DNA from: Sphingobacteriales bacterium
GTDB taxonomy: Bacteria; Bacteroidota; Bacteroidia; Chitinophagales; Chitinophagaceae
Assembly (NCBI GenBank): GCA_016200915.1
Contig: JACQDV010000073.1
Span: 1-34,821 of the forward strand
Length of the DNA: 34,821 nt
Direction: 5' to 3'
Position numbers and translations under genes: made by a program. The notes under the pieces were generated by a model that saw nothing but the letters and a program-made list of their open reading frames with translations, did not search any database and was not told the origin of the DNA. Positions 22,326 to 30,681 of this stretch are shown in pieces (position 1 is the first letter of the stretch; the number at the start of each line of letters is the position of its first letter).

Positions 22326-25300
22326 ATGAGTAACCACACGCAGCAAATTTTTCAAACCGATAATCCATCCCGCTGGCGGAGGCTTAAATGGAGCTTTCGT
22401 ATTCTGCTGATGATTTTTCTTTTTTTGCTGGTGGTATTAGTATTCGCTATGATAAGAGGAATCAATCCTTCAATCCCCAACCTGGAAGAAAAAGGAAGAG
22501 AATATGCCAATAAATTGGATCCTTCCAAACCATTAACGTTTTCCTCCAAAGAAAATAAAAAGTATAAAGGCATAAAAGATTTTTTAGCCAAAAAAGAAAA
22601 GGAAGATTCGCTTAAGAAGAATAAAAAAGAAAACCTTGCAAAAAAAAATCCATACATAAGAGCTGCCTTTTATACTGCCTGGAGACCTAACAGTGATTCA
22701 TATAAATCCCTTGAACAACATGGAGACAAGTTAAATACCATTTTTCCCGAATGGTTTTTTATTGATACGCTTAACGACAATTTACATCCAGTTATTGATA
22801 CTGCCGGATTAAATTTAATGAGGCAATATAAACTTGATATATTGCCAATGCTTACTAACTACTCAAAAAAAACAGGAAATTTTGACGGGTCTCTTGCTCA
22901 TTCAATTCTTTCAGATAAAAACAAGAGGGCAATCTTTATAAAACAGTTGGTAGACACACTCAGCTTTTATCAATTACAAGGGATAAATATCGATTTTGAA
23001 GAGCTGAAGGAAAAAAACAGCAGTTACCTGGTTGATTTTTTAAAAGATGTTAAGGAAGCTTTTGATAAGAAAAACCTTATAGTTACTATAGATGTCCCTC
23101 CCTCAAACGAAGACTATGACTATAAAAACATAGCTGAGTATGCTGATTATATTATACTAATGGCTTACGACCAGTTTGCTCCGCCATCCGATCCGGGTCC
23201 AGTAAGTAGTCAGAAGTGGATAGAACAGTCTCTTGACGAAACTGCCAAAGAAATACCCTCTGAAAAAATTATTTTAGGCATCGCTGCCTTTGGATATGAC
23301 TGGAGCAGTAATAAAAAAGTTACCCGGGATACTTCTTATTCATATAATGAGATTATTAATAATGCCAAAATAACGAATGCCGCTATTGATTATGATAATG
23401 ACACTTATAATCTTCACTACAGTTATACGGAAGAATCAAATGAAGAAGGAGCGATAGTAAAAATAAACCACGATGTTTGGTTTACAGATGCTGCTACCAC
23501 TTTTAATATTTTGAGGCTTAGTGATGAATATGCCACTGCAGGAACATCACTTTGGGTATTAGGCAGAGAGGATAGAAGAATATGGAAATTCTATGATAGG
23601 GATTTAAGTAATGATGGATTGGATGCTCAGCCATTTGATTTTAATTCTCTTGCATACATTCCTATTATTCCAGACAATGTTGGCTATACCGGTACAGGTG
23701 AAGTATTAGATATTGTAGCAACACCCCAAAGAGGTAAACTCAGTTTTGAAATTGACAGTACAGGCCGCCTGATAGCGGAACAAAATTATATAGATCTTCC
23801 TTCCGGCTACATTATTAAACGTTTTGCAGAAGATACTTTAGTAGGAAGAGGACATAAGCTTATATTAACTTTTGATGATGGCCCCAGTGCTGAATACACT
23901 CCAAAAATTTTAGACATCCTCGAAAAAGAAAAAGTGCCGGCAACATTTTTTGTTGTAGGCTTACAGGGAGAAAGTAATATACCAATTCTGCAACGGATTT
24001 ATAAAGATGGATTTGAGATCGGCAACCATACATTTACGCATAATAATATTGCCAAGATGAGTCCGGACCGGGCACAAATGGAAATGAAGCTGACACGTTT
24101 ATTGATTGAAAGTATTACAGGTCGCTCCACTATTCTATTCCGAGCTCCATATAATGCGGATGCTGAACCGAGAACTTATGAAGAATTAGAACCTATTGCA
24201 AGAAGTCGTGAAGAAAACTATTTAACAGTTAATGAAAGCATTGATCCTAACGACTGGCAAAAAGGAGTAAGTGCAGACAGTATTTACTATCGTACGATTA
24301 GAATGGTAGATGATCCTGACAGAAATGCCAGTATCATCTTGCTGCATGATGCCGGTGGAGAATCAAGACAAGCTACTGTTGATGCATTACCACGAATAAT
24401 TGAATACTGCAAAACAAGAGGCTATGTATTTACCACCGTTGCCGATTTGATGGGCAAAAACAAAGATGATGTAATGCCACCATTACCACCATCCAGCGAT
24501 GGCTGGTTAATTAAGCTTAATTTTTTCCTTGCAGAATTTGCATACTGGAGCGGACATATCCTTTTTGCTTTATTCATTGTAGGTATTTTTCTTTCTGTAG
24601 GCAGAATGATTATGATGGCGGTACTCGCTGGTTTACAAATAAGAAAAGAAGCCGGTGCGGTATATTCACTACCATCTAATTTACCATTGGTAAGTATTAT
24701 TGTTCCTGCTTATAATGAAGAAGTAAATATTGTACGCACCATTGAAAGTTTATTAAAACAGGATTACCCTAACTATGATATCATTGTAGTAGATGATGGT
24801 TCAAAGGACAGTACTTATCAAAAAGTATCGGAGGCATTTAACAATCATCCTAAAGTAAAAACATTTACCAAACCCAATGGTGGTAAAGCCACTGCATTGA
24901 ACTATGGTATTAATTTAAGTACCGGTGAGTTTGTAGTGTGTATTGATGCTGATACGCAATTAAAACAAGATGCTGTAACTGAACTGATGAAGTGTTTTAC
25001 CTCACCCCAAACTCCTCTCCTTGAGGAAAGGGGAGAAAGGGGTGAGGTGGGGGCTGTTGCCGGTAATGTAAAAGTTGGTAATGAAATTAACCTGCTTACC
25101 AAATGGCAAAGCATTGAATACATTACCGCACAAAATTTTGATCGTCGTGCTTTTGATTTGCTGAACTGTATTACGGTTGTGCCCGGCGCTATTGGTGCTT
25201 TCCGCAAACAGGCTATTGCTGATGCCGGCTATTTTACCATGGATACACTGGCCGAAGATTGTGATCTTACCATGCGGATGCTGCGTTGCGGCTATATCAT

Positions 25301-25814
25301 CCGCAATTGTACTTCGGCTATTTCTTATACAGAGGCCCCTGAAACGGTTTCTATGTTTTTAAAACAACGTTTCCGCTGGAGTTTTGGCGTAATGCAATGT
25401 TTCTGGAAACACAGGGATACTGCTTTCAATCCAACATATAAAAACTATGGAATGGTGTCTATGCCCAATATTCTCATCTTCCAGATGATATTACCATTCC
25501 TCGCTCCCCTGGCCGATCTTATTTTAATAAGCAGCATTGTTATTGCTGCATTGGGAATCGTTCAGGCCAGTGTAAGTCATATCCTGTTATATTATCTGAT
25601 ATTTACATTGGTGGATATGGCCGGTGCAGCCCTTGCTTTTACCTTTGAAAAAGAGGATTATAAAAAATTATTCTGGATCATACCCCAGCGGTTTATTTAC
25701 CGCCAGTTGATGTATTATGTACTTATAAAGTCTTTTCGTAAGGCATTAAAAGGCGAGTTACAGGGTTGGGGTAAACTTAAACGTACCGGTAATGTAACGG
25801 CCGCCGGAACTTAA
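22326..25814 (+). CDS. GH18 - CE4 deacetylase - GT2 synthase fusion membrane protein
   Basis: A protein of 1162 residues from the ATG at 22326 (a GTG three codons earlier is possible; residue numbers here count from that GTG). A membrane anchor (about 28-48) is followed by a Lys/Glu-rich linker and a GH18-like domain (about 108-460) with LQGINIDFEEL as the catalytic strand. Next is a NodB/CE4 domain (about 512-715) with LTFDDGP, HTFTHNN, RAPYNAD and LLHDAGG. A membrane segment (about 740-765) leads to a GT2 domain with VPAYNEE (about 796), DDGSKD, DADTQL, EDCDLTMR and QRFRWSFG (about 1017), then several membrane helices. This combines hydrolase, deacetylase and synthase, like PgaB plus PgaC in one chain. 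It predicts synthesis of a beta-1,4- or beta-1,6-linked GlcNAc-type polymer and its processing outside. Residues 895-910 are an odd insertion encoded by a palindrome. Confidence 0.9.
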   Translation: MSNHTQQIFQTDNPSRWRRLKWSFRILLMIFLFLLVVLVFAMIRGINPSIPNLEEKGREYANKLDPSKPLTFSSKENKKYKGIKDFLAKKEKEDSLKKNKKENLAKKNPYIRAAFYTAWRPNSDSYKSLEQHGDKLNTIFPEWFFIDTLNDNLHPVIDTAGLNLMRQYKLDILPMLTNYSKKTGNFDGSLAHSILSDKNKRAIFIKQLVDTLSFYQLQGINIDFEELKEKNSSYLVDFLKDVKEAFDKKNLIVTIDVPPSNEDYDYKNIAEYADYIILMAYDQFAPPSDPGPVSSQKWIEQSLDETAKEIPSEKIILGIAAFGYDWSSNKKVTRDTSYSYNEIINNAKITNAAIDYDNDTYNLHYSYTEESNEEGAIVKINHDVWFTDAATTFNILRLSDEYATAGTSLWVLGREDRRIWKFYDRDLSNDGLDAQPFDFNSLAYIPIIPDNVGYTGTGEVLDIVATPQRGKLSFEIDSTGRLIAEQNYIDLPSGYIIKRFAEDTLVGRGHKLILTFDDGPSAEYTPKILDILEKEKVPATFFVVGLQGESNIPILQRIYKDGFEIGNHTFTHNNIAKMSPDRAQMEMKLTRLLIESITGRSTILFRAPYNADAEPRTYEELEPIARSREENYLTVNESIDPNDWQKGVSADSIYYRTIRMVDDPDRNASIILLHDAGGESRQATVDALPRIIEYCKTRGYVFTTVADLMGKNKDDVMPPLPPSSDGWLIKLNFFLAEFAYWSGHILFALFIVGIFLSVGRMIMMAVLAGLQIRKEAGAVYSLPSNLPLVSIIVPAYNEEVNIVRTIESLLKQDYPNYDIIVVDDGSKDSTYQKVSEAFNNHPKVKTFTKPNGGKATALNYGINLSTGEFVVCIDADTQLKQDAVTELMKCFTSPQTPLLEERGERGEVGAVAGNVKVGNEINLLTKWQSIEYITAQNFDRRAFDLLNCITVVPGAIGAFRKQAIADAGYFTMDTLAEDCDLTMRMLRCGYIIRNCTSAISYTEAPETVSMFLKQRFRWSFGVMQCFWKHRDTAFNPTYKNYGMVSMPNILIFQMILPFLAPLADLILISSIVIAALGIVQASVSHILLYYLIFTLVDMAGAALAFTFEKEDYKKLFWIIPQRFIYRQLMYYVLIKSFRKALKGELQGWGKLKRTGNVTAAGT
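25000..25047. repeat. 48-bp GC-rich palindromic element inside the GT2 domain
   Basis: CCTCACCCC (25000-25008) pairs perfectly with GGGGTGAGG (25039-25047). Inside, TCCT-TG-AGGA (25018-25027) and flanking pairs make an imperfect long hairpin. The same strand encodes TSPQTPLLEERGERGE (codons 24999-25046) without breaking the frame. Its base use differs sharply from the AT-rich surroundings. It looks like a copy of a dispersed intragenic palindrome. Confidence 0.75.
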
Positions 25815-25847
25815 CCAATCATTCACCCTATCTTCGGGTTTAAGCGT

Positions 25848-25855
25848 TACATTTG
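25848..25855 (+). promoter_or_regulatory. Candidate -7 element TACATTTG before tatC
   Basis: An exact TANNTTTG ends 18 bp before the GTG start of tatC. The region at -33 has no TTG. It suggests that tatC has its own promoter after the fusion gene, with a leader of about 14 bases. Confidence 0.4.
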
Positions 25856-25873
25856 CAATCAATTTTTTAAAAC

Positions 25874-26758
25874 GTGGCAACCGACGCACAGGAAAGGAAA
25901 TCATTTTTTAACCGCATCCGTGGTGACCGCAGTGATAAAGCTGAAATGAGCTTTATTGATCACCTGGAAGAGCTGCGGTGGAATATTGTTCGTTCTGTTT
26001 TGGCTATTGCTGTAGCTGCAGTAGTATGCTTTATTTATATTGACTGGATTTTTGACCATGTTATAGCTGCCCCGTTAAATAATAATTTTGTTACTTACCG
26101 CTGGATATGCGACCTGAGCCATAAACTCAATATGGGCGATTCGCTTTGTATGCCACCCATTAATCCGCATCTTCAATACACAACTTTAGGAGGCGCTTTT
26201 TATGGGAGCATCAACCTGGCAATGACACTTGGTTTTATTATTGCCTTTCCTTATGTGTTATACCAGATCTGGAAATTTGTTCGTCCTGCTTTAAAAGAAA
26301 ACGAATTGAAATATACCCGTGGCATTGTATTCTGGGTAACATTTTTTTTCCTGTTGGGCTGTATTTTTGGTTATTACATTCTTACTCCATACACTACCAA
26401 CTTTCTTTTCTCATACAATATGGGTACAAAGGGAATTGTAGAAAACCGGCCAACCTTTAGTGATTATTTTGAAAACCTGACTGATATGGTGCTGGGTTGT
26501 GGTATTGCTTTTCAAATGCCGATGGTTTCCTATTTCCTCACCAAGATTGGTTTAATTACACCCGGGTTTTTGAAATCTGCTTACCGCTACGCCATCGTAA
26601 TCATTATAGTTATTGCTGCCGTCATCACTCCATCTGGTGATGTAGTTACATTGTCTATTGTTGCCGCCCCTTTGCTTTTATTATATTGGTTGGGTATCGT
26701 TATCTCCACCCGTGTTAACAAAAATCTTAAAAAGAAAGAGGCAGAAGAATGGAGTTGA
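25874..26758 (+). CDS. tatC: Sec-independent protein translocase subunit TatC
   Basis: TatC is the membrane receptor of the twin-arginine pathway, which exports folded proteins. The frame begins at a GTG (MATDAQERKSFF) and gives 294 residues. Conserved features are the cytoplasmic MSFIDHLEELRWNIVRSV (about 25-42) with the family's HLEELR motif, a first helix near 40-60, ALTLGFIIAFPYVLYQIWKF-like signal (about 115-135), the FVRPALKENE loop, GIAFQMPMVSYFL and the last pair of helices. The long first periplasmic loop (RWICDLSHKLNMGDSLCMPPI) with two cysteines is typical of Bacteroidota members. No tatA/tatB gene is next to it here, so they must lie elsewhere. Assignment is firm. Confidence 0.95.
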   Translation: MATDAQERKSFFNRIRGDRSDKAEMSFIDHLEELRWNIVRSVLAIAVAAVVCFIYIDWIFDHVIAAPLNNNFVTYRWICDLSHKLNMGDSLCMPPINPHLQYTTLGGAFYGSINLAMTLGFIIAFPYVLYQIWKFVRPALKENELKYTRGIVFWVTFFFLLGCIFGYYILTPYTTNFLFSYNMGTKGIVENRPTFSDYFENLTDMVLGCGIAFQMPMVSYFLTKIGLITPGFLKSAYRYAIVIIIVIAAVITPSGDVVTLSIVAAPLLLLYWLGIVISTRVNKNLKKKEAEEWS

Positions 26759-26793
26759 TAAAAATGAGAAATAAAGAATAAGTACCATAAATA

Positions 26794-26924
26794 GTGCATC
26801 AGTTTCAAAGTTTGTTAGATGAATTCTTTGATTTCACGCCAAGACGCAAAGAAAATAAGCCGCAAAAAATACTGGCGCCTTTGCTCCTTATATTCCTTTG
26901 CGTGAAAAATTCAAACTGATACAC
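26794..26924. repeat. 131-bp imperfect inverted repeat (intergenic, MITE-like)
   Basis: Outer arms GTGCATCAGTTT (26794-26805) and AAACTGATACAC (26913-26924) pair at 11 of 12 bases. Inner arms TTTCACGC (26832-26839) and GCGTGAAA (26900-26907) pair perfectly. The inside has GACGCAAAG and GGCGCCTTTG stretches that extend partial pairing. It fills most of the 252-bp tatC-rpiB gap. It could fold into a long hairpin RNA or be a non-autonomous mobile or dispersed repeat. Confidence 0.6.
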
Positions 26925-26965
26925 TACCGGACCATAAAATAAGAAATGTATTTACCCGGATGCAC

Positions 26966-26973
26966 TAACTTTG
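26966..26973 (+). promoter_or_regulatory. Candidate -7 element TAACTTTG before rpiB
   Basis: An exact TANNTTTG lies 37 bp before the rpiB ATG, giving a leader of about 33 bases. No TTG is found at -33. Between it and the ATG lies a TTTCTTATTTC-type low-complexity stretch. Confidence 0.4.
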
Positions 26974-27010
26974 TCATTTCTTATTTCACATTTCTAATTT
27001 CTTATTCTTT

Positions 27011-27466
27011 ATGCATTCACCATTTGATTTAAGCAAGCCCATCGCCATCGGTTCAGACCATGCCGGTTTTGATTATAAAGAACAATTGATTTCTTTTCTC
27101 GATGGAAAAGGCTTGCCTTATAAAGATTTTGGTACTTATTCAAAAGACTCTGTTGATTATCCTGATTTTGCCCATCCTGTTGCCAGTGCTGTAGAAAATG
27201 GTGAGGCATCATTTGGAATATTATTGTGCGGCACCGCTAATGGTGTTGCCATTACTGCCAATAAGCATCAGCATATAAGAGCTGCTCTGTGCTGGGGCGA
27301 AGAAATTGCTAAAGTTACCAGGGAACATAACGATGCCAATATCATATGCATACCTGCCCGTTTTGTTAGGGAAGGTGTGGCAGAAAGGATGGTGCAAATT
27401 TTTATGACCACAGAGTTTGAAGGTGGTCGCCATCAGAACAGAGTCAATAAAATAGCCTGCGCCTGA
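27011..27466 (+). CDS. rpiB: Ribose-5-phosphate isomerase B (RpiB/LacAB family)
   Basis: RpiB interconverts ribose 5-phosphate and ribulose 5-phosphate in the pentose phosphate pathway in the cytoplasm. The 151 residues fit the family. Conserved elements are IAIGSDHAGFDYKE near 11-24 (substrate phosphate and ring binding), DYPDFAHPVA near 49-58, the catalytic Cys73 in LLCGTANGVAITANKHQHIRA with the anion-hole loop, and REHNDANIICIPARFV near 104-119. The loop reads GTANG where Proteobacteria have GTGIG, the usual form in Bacteroidota. The ATG at 27011 leaves a short leader peptide before the first strand. It is the only gene between tatC and the M28 peptidase and is not obviously linked to either in function. 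Confidence 0.94.
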   Translation: MHSPFDLSKPIAIGSDHAGFDYKEQLISFLDGKGLPYKDFGTYSKDSVDYPDFAHPVASAVENGEASFGILLCGTANGVAITANKHQHIRAALCWGEEIAKVTREHNDANIICIPARFVREGVAERMVQIFMTTEFEGGRHQNRVNKIACA

Positions 27467-27545
27467 TCGTTACCATAAATACTAACCTTTCATCCCTTTA
27501 ATTGTTTTATCTCCCAAGTTTATTATTTATTTGAAAAAATACTAC

Positions 27546-29111
27546 ATGAAAATAACCTGTACTCTGCTGGCATTACTGCTGGCGTTTTCTTCGAATGCTC
27601 AAAATGAAACTGCTAAAAAATTTGCAGAAACAATTACTGCAGGTGATTTGAAAAAACATCTTTACATCATTGCCGATCCGGAAATGGAAGGCAGGGAAAC
27701 CGGCACAGAAGGTCAGCGTAAAGCAGCTGCTTATATTGAAAACCATTTTAAATCTTTGGGATTAAAATCACCAGCTTCATTAAATGGCTATCAGCAAAGT
27801 TTTAATATGTATGTTGACAGTATGGTCAGCTCATCTGTTACACTCAACAAAAAACAATTAGAGTGGGGCAAAGATTATTTAGTAGCTGCCAATGCCAATG
27901 AAAATGGAACAATGGTTGGTAATGAAGTAGTTTTTGTTGGGTATGGTATCACCAGCAAAAATTATGATGATTATGCGGGACTGAATGTAAAAGGGAAAAT
28001 TGTCGCTTTTGTAAATGGTGAACCAAAAAAAAATGATTCTGTTTATATTGTTTCAGGTAACAAACAATATAGCGCTGAATGGACGAAGACTATAACCAAA
28101 AAACTAATTAACGCCTATAGTCACGGTGCAAAAGGTGCTTTATTTATCAATCAGCAAATACAAAAATTTTCTGCATATACTGCTGAGGAAAGTAAAATAT
28201 CAAGATTGTATCTGCCACCTGCTGAAAAAACAATCAACGGCATTAACATCTCTCATGCAATTGCCAAATCTATTTTTGGAATTGAAACATTTGCCGCTAT
28301 TATAGAAAAAGCTGTAAACCTGGAGCCTTTCTCTAAAAAAGATTACACGGCTAAAAAAATAAAATTAGAAGCCAATTATACTGAGCAAAAAACAACCAGT
28401 ACTTCCACTAACGTACTTGGTGTATTAGAAGGAGCAGATAAGAAAGATGAATATGTTTTTGTTACCGCACATTACGATCACCTTGGTATTTCATCTACCG
28501 GTGAAATTTACCCCGGAGCTGATGATGATGGCAGTGGTACAACGGGTTTATTAGAAATAGCTGAAGCATTTGCCAAAGCAGCTAATGCTGGTTATCGCCC
28601 TAAAAGAACAATCGTGTTTATGACGGTAAGTGGAGAAGAAAAAGGATTGTGGGGTTCTGAATATTATAGCAATCATCCCGTATTTCCATTGGCAAAAACA
28701 TCTGTTGATTTGAATATTGATATGATAGGACGCATAGATGATACCCGAAAATATGGCGATTCCACTAACTATATTTATGTAATTGGTGATGATAAGCTGA
28801 GTAGTGATTTAGCGCCGATGTGTGATTCCATCAACAACACTTATAGTCATATGGAACTGGATCGTAAGTTTAATGATCCTAACGATACTCACCGTTTTTA
28901 TTATCGCAGCGATCACTACAATTTTGCAGCTAAAGGTGTTCCTGTTATTTTCTTTTTTAATGGCACACACCGTGATTATCATAAACCTACGGATACACCG
29001 GATAAGATCAATTATGAGCTGCAGGAGAAACGGGCAAGATTTATTTTCTATATGGCATGGGAAGCGGCCAACCGTAAGAAAACGATGAAAAGAGATATAC
29101 CACTCAATTAA
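27546..29111 (+). CDS. Secreted M28 family metallopeptidase with PA-like insert
   Basis: A zinc-dependent exopeptidase-type enzyme, 521 residues from the ATG at 27546. A TTG five codons upstream is an alternative start; residue numbers here count from it. The signal is MKITCTLLALLLAFSSNAQ. An N-terminal helical part (about 28-90, GRETGTEGQRKAAAYI) is followed by a PA-like insert (about 125-265), then the M28 catalytic core. The metal and catalytic residues are in AHYDHLG (about 314-320), GADDDGSG, SGEEKGLWGSEYY (about 366-378) and NIDMIGR, with a final His in the FFNGTHRDYHKPTD segment (about 485-500). All expected ligands are present. It would remove N-terminal amino acids from peptides in the periplasm. 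It ends 2 bp before the stem of a clear terminator. Confidence 0.92.
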   Translation: MKITCTLLALLLAFSSNAQNETAKKFAETITAGDLKKHLYIIADPEMEGRETGTEGQRKAAAYIENHFKSLGLKSPASLNGYQQSFNMYVDSMVSSSVTLNKKQLEWGKDYLVAANANENGTMVGNEVVFVGYGITSKNYDDYAGLNVKGKIVAFVNGEPKKNDSVYIVSGNKQYSAEWTKTITKKLINAYSHGAKGALFINQQIQKFSAYTAEESKISRLYLPPAEKTINGINISHAIAKSIFGIETFAAIIEKAVNLEPFSKKDYTAKKIKLEANYTEQKTTSTSTNVLGVLEGADKKDEYVFVTAHYDHLGISSTGEIYPGADDDGSGTTGLLEIAEAFAKAANAGYRPKRTIVFMTVSGEEKGLWGSEYYSNHPVFPLAKTSVDLNIDMIGRIDDTRKYGDSTNYIYVIGDDKLSSDLAPMCDSINNTYSHMELDRKFNDPNDTHRFYYRSDHYNFAAKGVPVIFFFNGTHRDYHKPTDTPDKINYELQEKRARFIFYMAWEAANRKKTMKRDIPLN

Positions 29112-29113
29112 AT

Positions 29114-29145
29114 AATCTCCCTTGTAATTGCGGGGGATTTTTTTT
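29114..29145 (+). terminator. Intrinsic terminator after the M28 peptidase gene
   Basis: AATCTCCC (29114-29121) pairs with GGGGGATT (29132-29139) with one G-T wobble around a 10-nt loop, followed by T8 (29138-29145). It starts directly after the stop codon. Confidence 0.85.
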
Positions 29146-29190
29146 GCAGGAAATACTTTACTTTGAAGCGGTTTTCTGTTATCCATTCAG

Positions 29191-30618
29191 ATGAAAAAAG
29201 ATATTGGCAGCTTATTGATCGTTCTTATTCCCGGGCTTGCTTTAGCGGGTTACATTGCTATAAGAATTTTTACTGTAGGTATCACACATGATGAGCCTCA
29301 AACCTGTTTGACTTATGCCCAGTTTTCAATATGGGATATCATTACTAACCGCAATCACGATAATAATAACCATGTTTTTCATACTCTGCTGGTAAAACTG
29401 TTCAGTAGTATTTTTGGCACACATCAATGGAGTGTTCGCATTCCTAATTTTATTGGGTTTATTTTATATTATGTTGCCGCTGCCGGACTTCTCAAAAAAA
29501 TTATTTCAAACAAATGGTTTTTATTGGCGTCTGTTTTATTTGTCACCACAAACCCATTTTTACTTGATTTCTTCGGATTGGCAAGGGGCTATGGATTAGC
29601 CTGTGGTATTATGATGGTGAGTGTTTTTTTTGCCGTCTCTTACATTGAAACAAATACACTAAAACATCTTTCTCTATCCTTGTTTTTTGGTGTACTCGCC
29701 ACATACACTCAATTTACCATAATCAATTATTTTGCTTCTCTGCTTATCTTCTTTGGAATTTATTTTCTATTTATACATAAACAACCATTGTCGCACTGGT
29801 TGAGTTGTATTGTTTCAGTTGTATTATTAACGGTGCTGATCTATAAACCTGTTAAAGAATTACTCATCCATAATGAAGTACCTAACTGGGGGCAAAATAA
29901 TTTTGTAAAGGACACTGTTGATACACTGGTTAGAGGTTTAAATTATAATAATGGTGTCTTCTTTATAAGCAGGCATCAAACAATATCCTGGTTGTTATCA
30001 GCGGGTGTAATGGGCGGAGTTGCTTCATTGCTTGTTTATTTTAAAAATTTAAAAGAGAAAAAATATCAGCAGTTACTTTTATCCGCCATATTGTTACTTG
30101 GTTCAGTATTAATGACTGTTCTGCAAAATAAACTATTTAATACTCCCTATTTAATTACCCGCACAGCAATATTCTTTTTCCCTTTAACAGCAATCTTTAT
30201 TCTCATTAGTTTAAATTATGTGGCACTTCAAAAAAGTTTCTTTGGAGTTTTAATTTTAATACTTGGTACCGGTTCGCTAATCCATTTCATCAGGAATGCA
30301 AATACATCATCTGCTTTCGAATGGCCTTTTAATAAAAATGAATCCCGTGTAATTTGTTACCTTAGAAAAAAACATGAATCAGCTAAAGCAAGCATCAGTT
30401 TGAATTGTCACTGGCATTTTTTTCCAGCACTTGATTTTTATAAAAGAACAGAAAACCTTGATTGGTTAGAATTAACTCCTTTTCACAAGGAAGTACACAA
30501 AAACGGCGCTACAGATTATTACTTTACTTACTTAAATGAAGCGGCTGCAATAAATAATTGTTATTCTCCCCTTATCTTATTTATGGATGATAACCAGGCT
30601 ATTTTTAAATGCCATTAA
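29191..30618 (+). CDS. GT-C-like polytopic membrane glycosyltransferase candidate
   Basis: This 475-residue membrane protein has about ten hydrophobic segments spread over residues 7-390, then a soluble C-terminal part (about 395-475). After the first helix comes VGITHDEPQTCLTYAQF (about 29-45), whose His-Asp-Glu in the first outside loop resembles the catalytic acidic motif of GT-C glycosyltransferases (ArnT/PMT type). The NRNHDNNNHVFHTLL stretch that follows is the matching second loop motif. Such enzymes use polyprenyl-phosphate sugars as donors. Specific family and substrate cannot be told. The ATG at 29191 is followed at once by the first helix. It is complete and lies 80 bp after the M28 gene with a terminator between, so it starts a new unit. 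Confidence 0.7.
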   Translation: MKKDIGSLLIVLIPGLALAGYIAIRIFTVGITHDEPQTCLTYAQFSIWDIITNRNHDNNNHVFHTLLVKLFSSIFGTHQWSVRIPNFIGFILYYVAAAGLLKKIISNKWFLLASVLFVTTNPFLLDFFGLARGYGLACGIMMVSVFFAVSYIETNTLKHLSLSLFFGVLATYTQFTIINYFASLLIFFGIYFLFIHKQPLSHWLSCIVSVVLLTVLIYKPVKELLIHNEVPNWGQNNFVKDTVDTLVRGLNYNNGVFFISRHQTISWLLSAGVMGGVASLLVYFKNLKEKKYQQLLLSAILLLGSVLMTVLQNKLFNTPYLITRTAIFFFPLTAIFILISLNYVALQKSFFGVLILILGTGSLIHFIRNANTSSAFEWPFNKNESRVICYLRKKHESAKASISLNCHWHFFPALDFYKRTENLDWLELTPFHKEVHKNGATDYYFTYLNEAAAINNCYSPLILFMDDNQAIFKCH

Positions 30619-30681
30619 CAATATCCGTAGTATTGGGTATAATAATTTTTAAATGTGCTTATTAACTTTATAAAAAAAATA

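Noticed and set aside
22326-25814. A frameshift or assembly error in the GT2 domain around 25000-25047
   Set aside because: The added 48 bases are a multiple of three and all downstream GT2 motifs remain in frame. Its palindromic structure is better explained by an inserted repeat.
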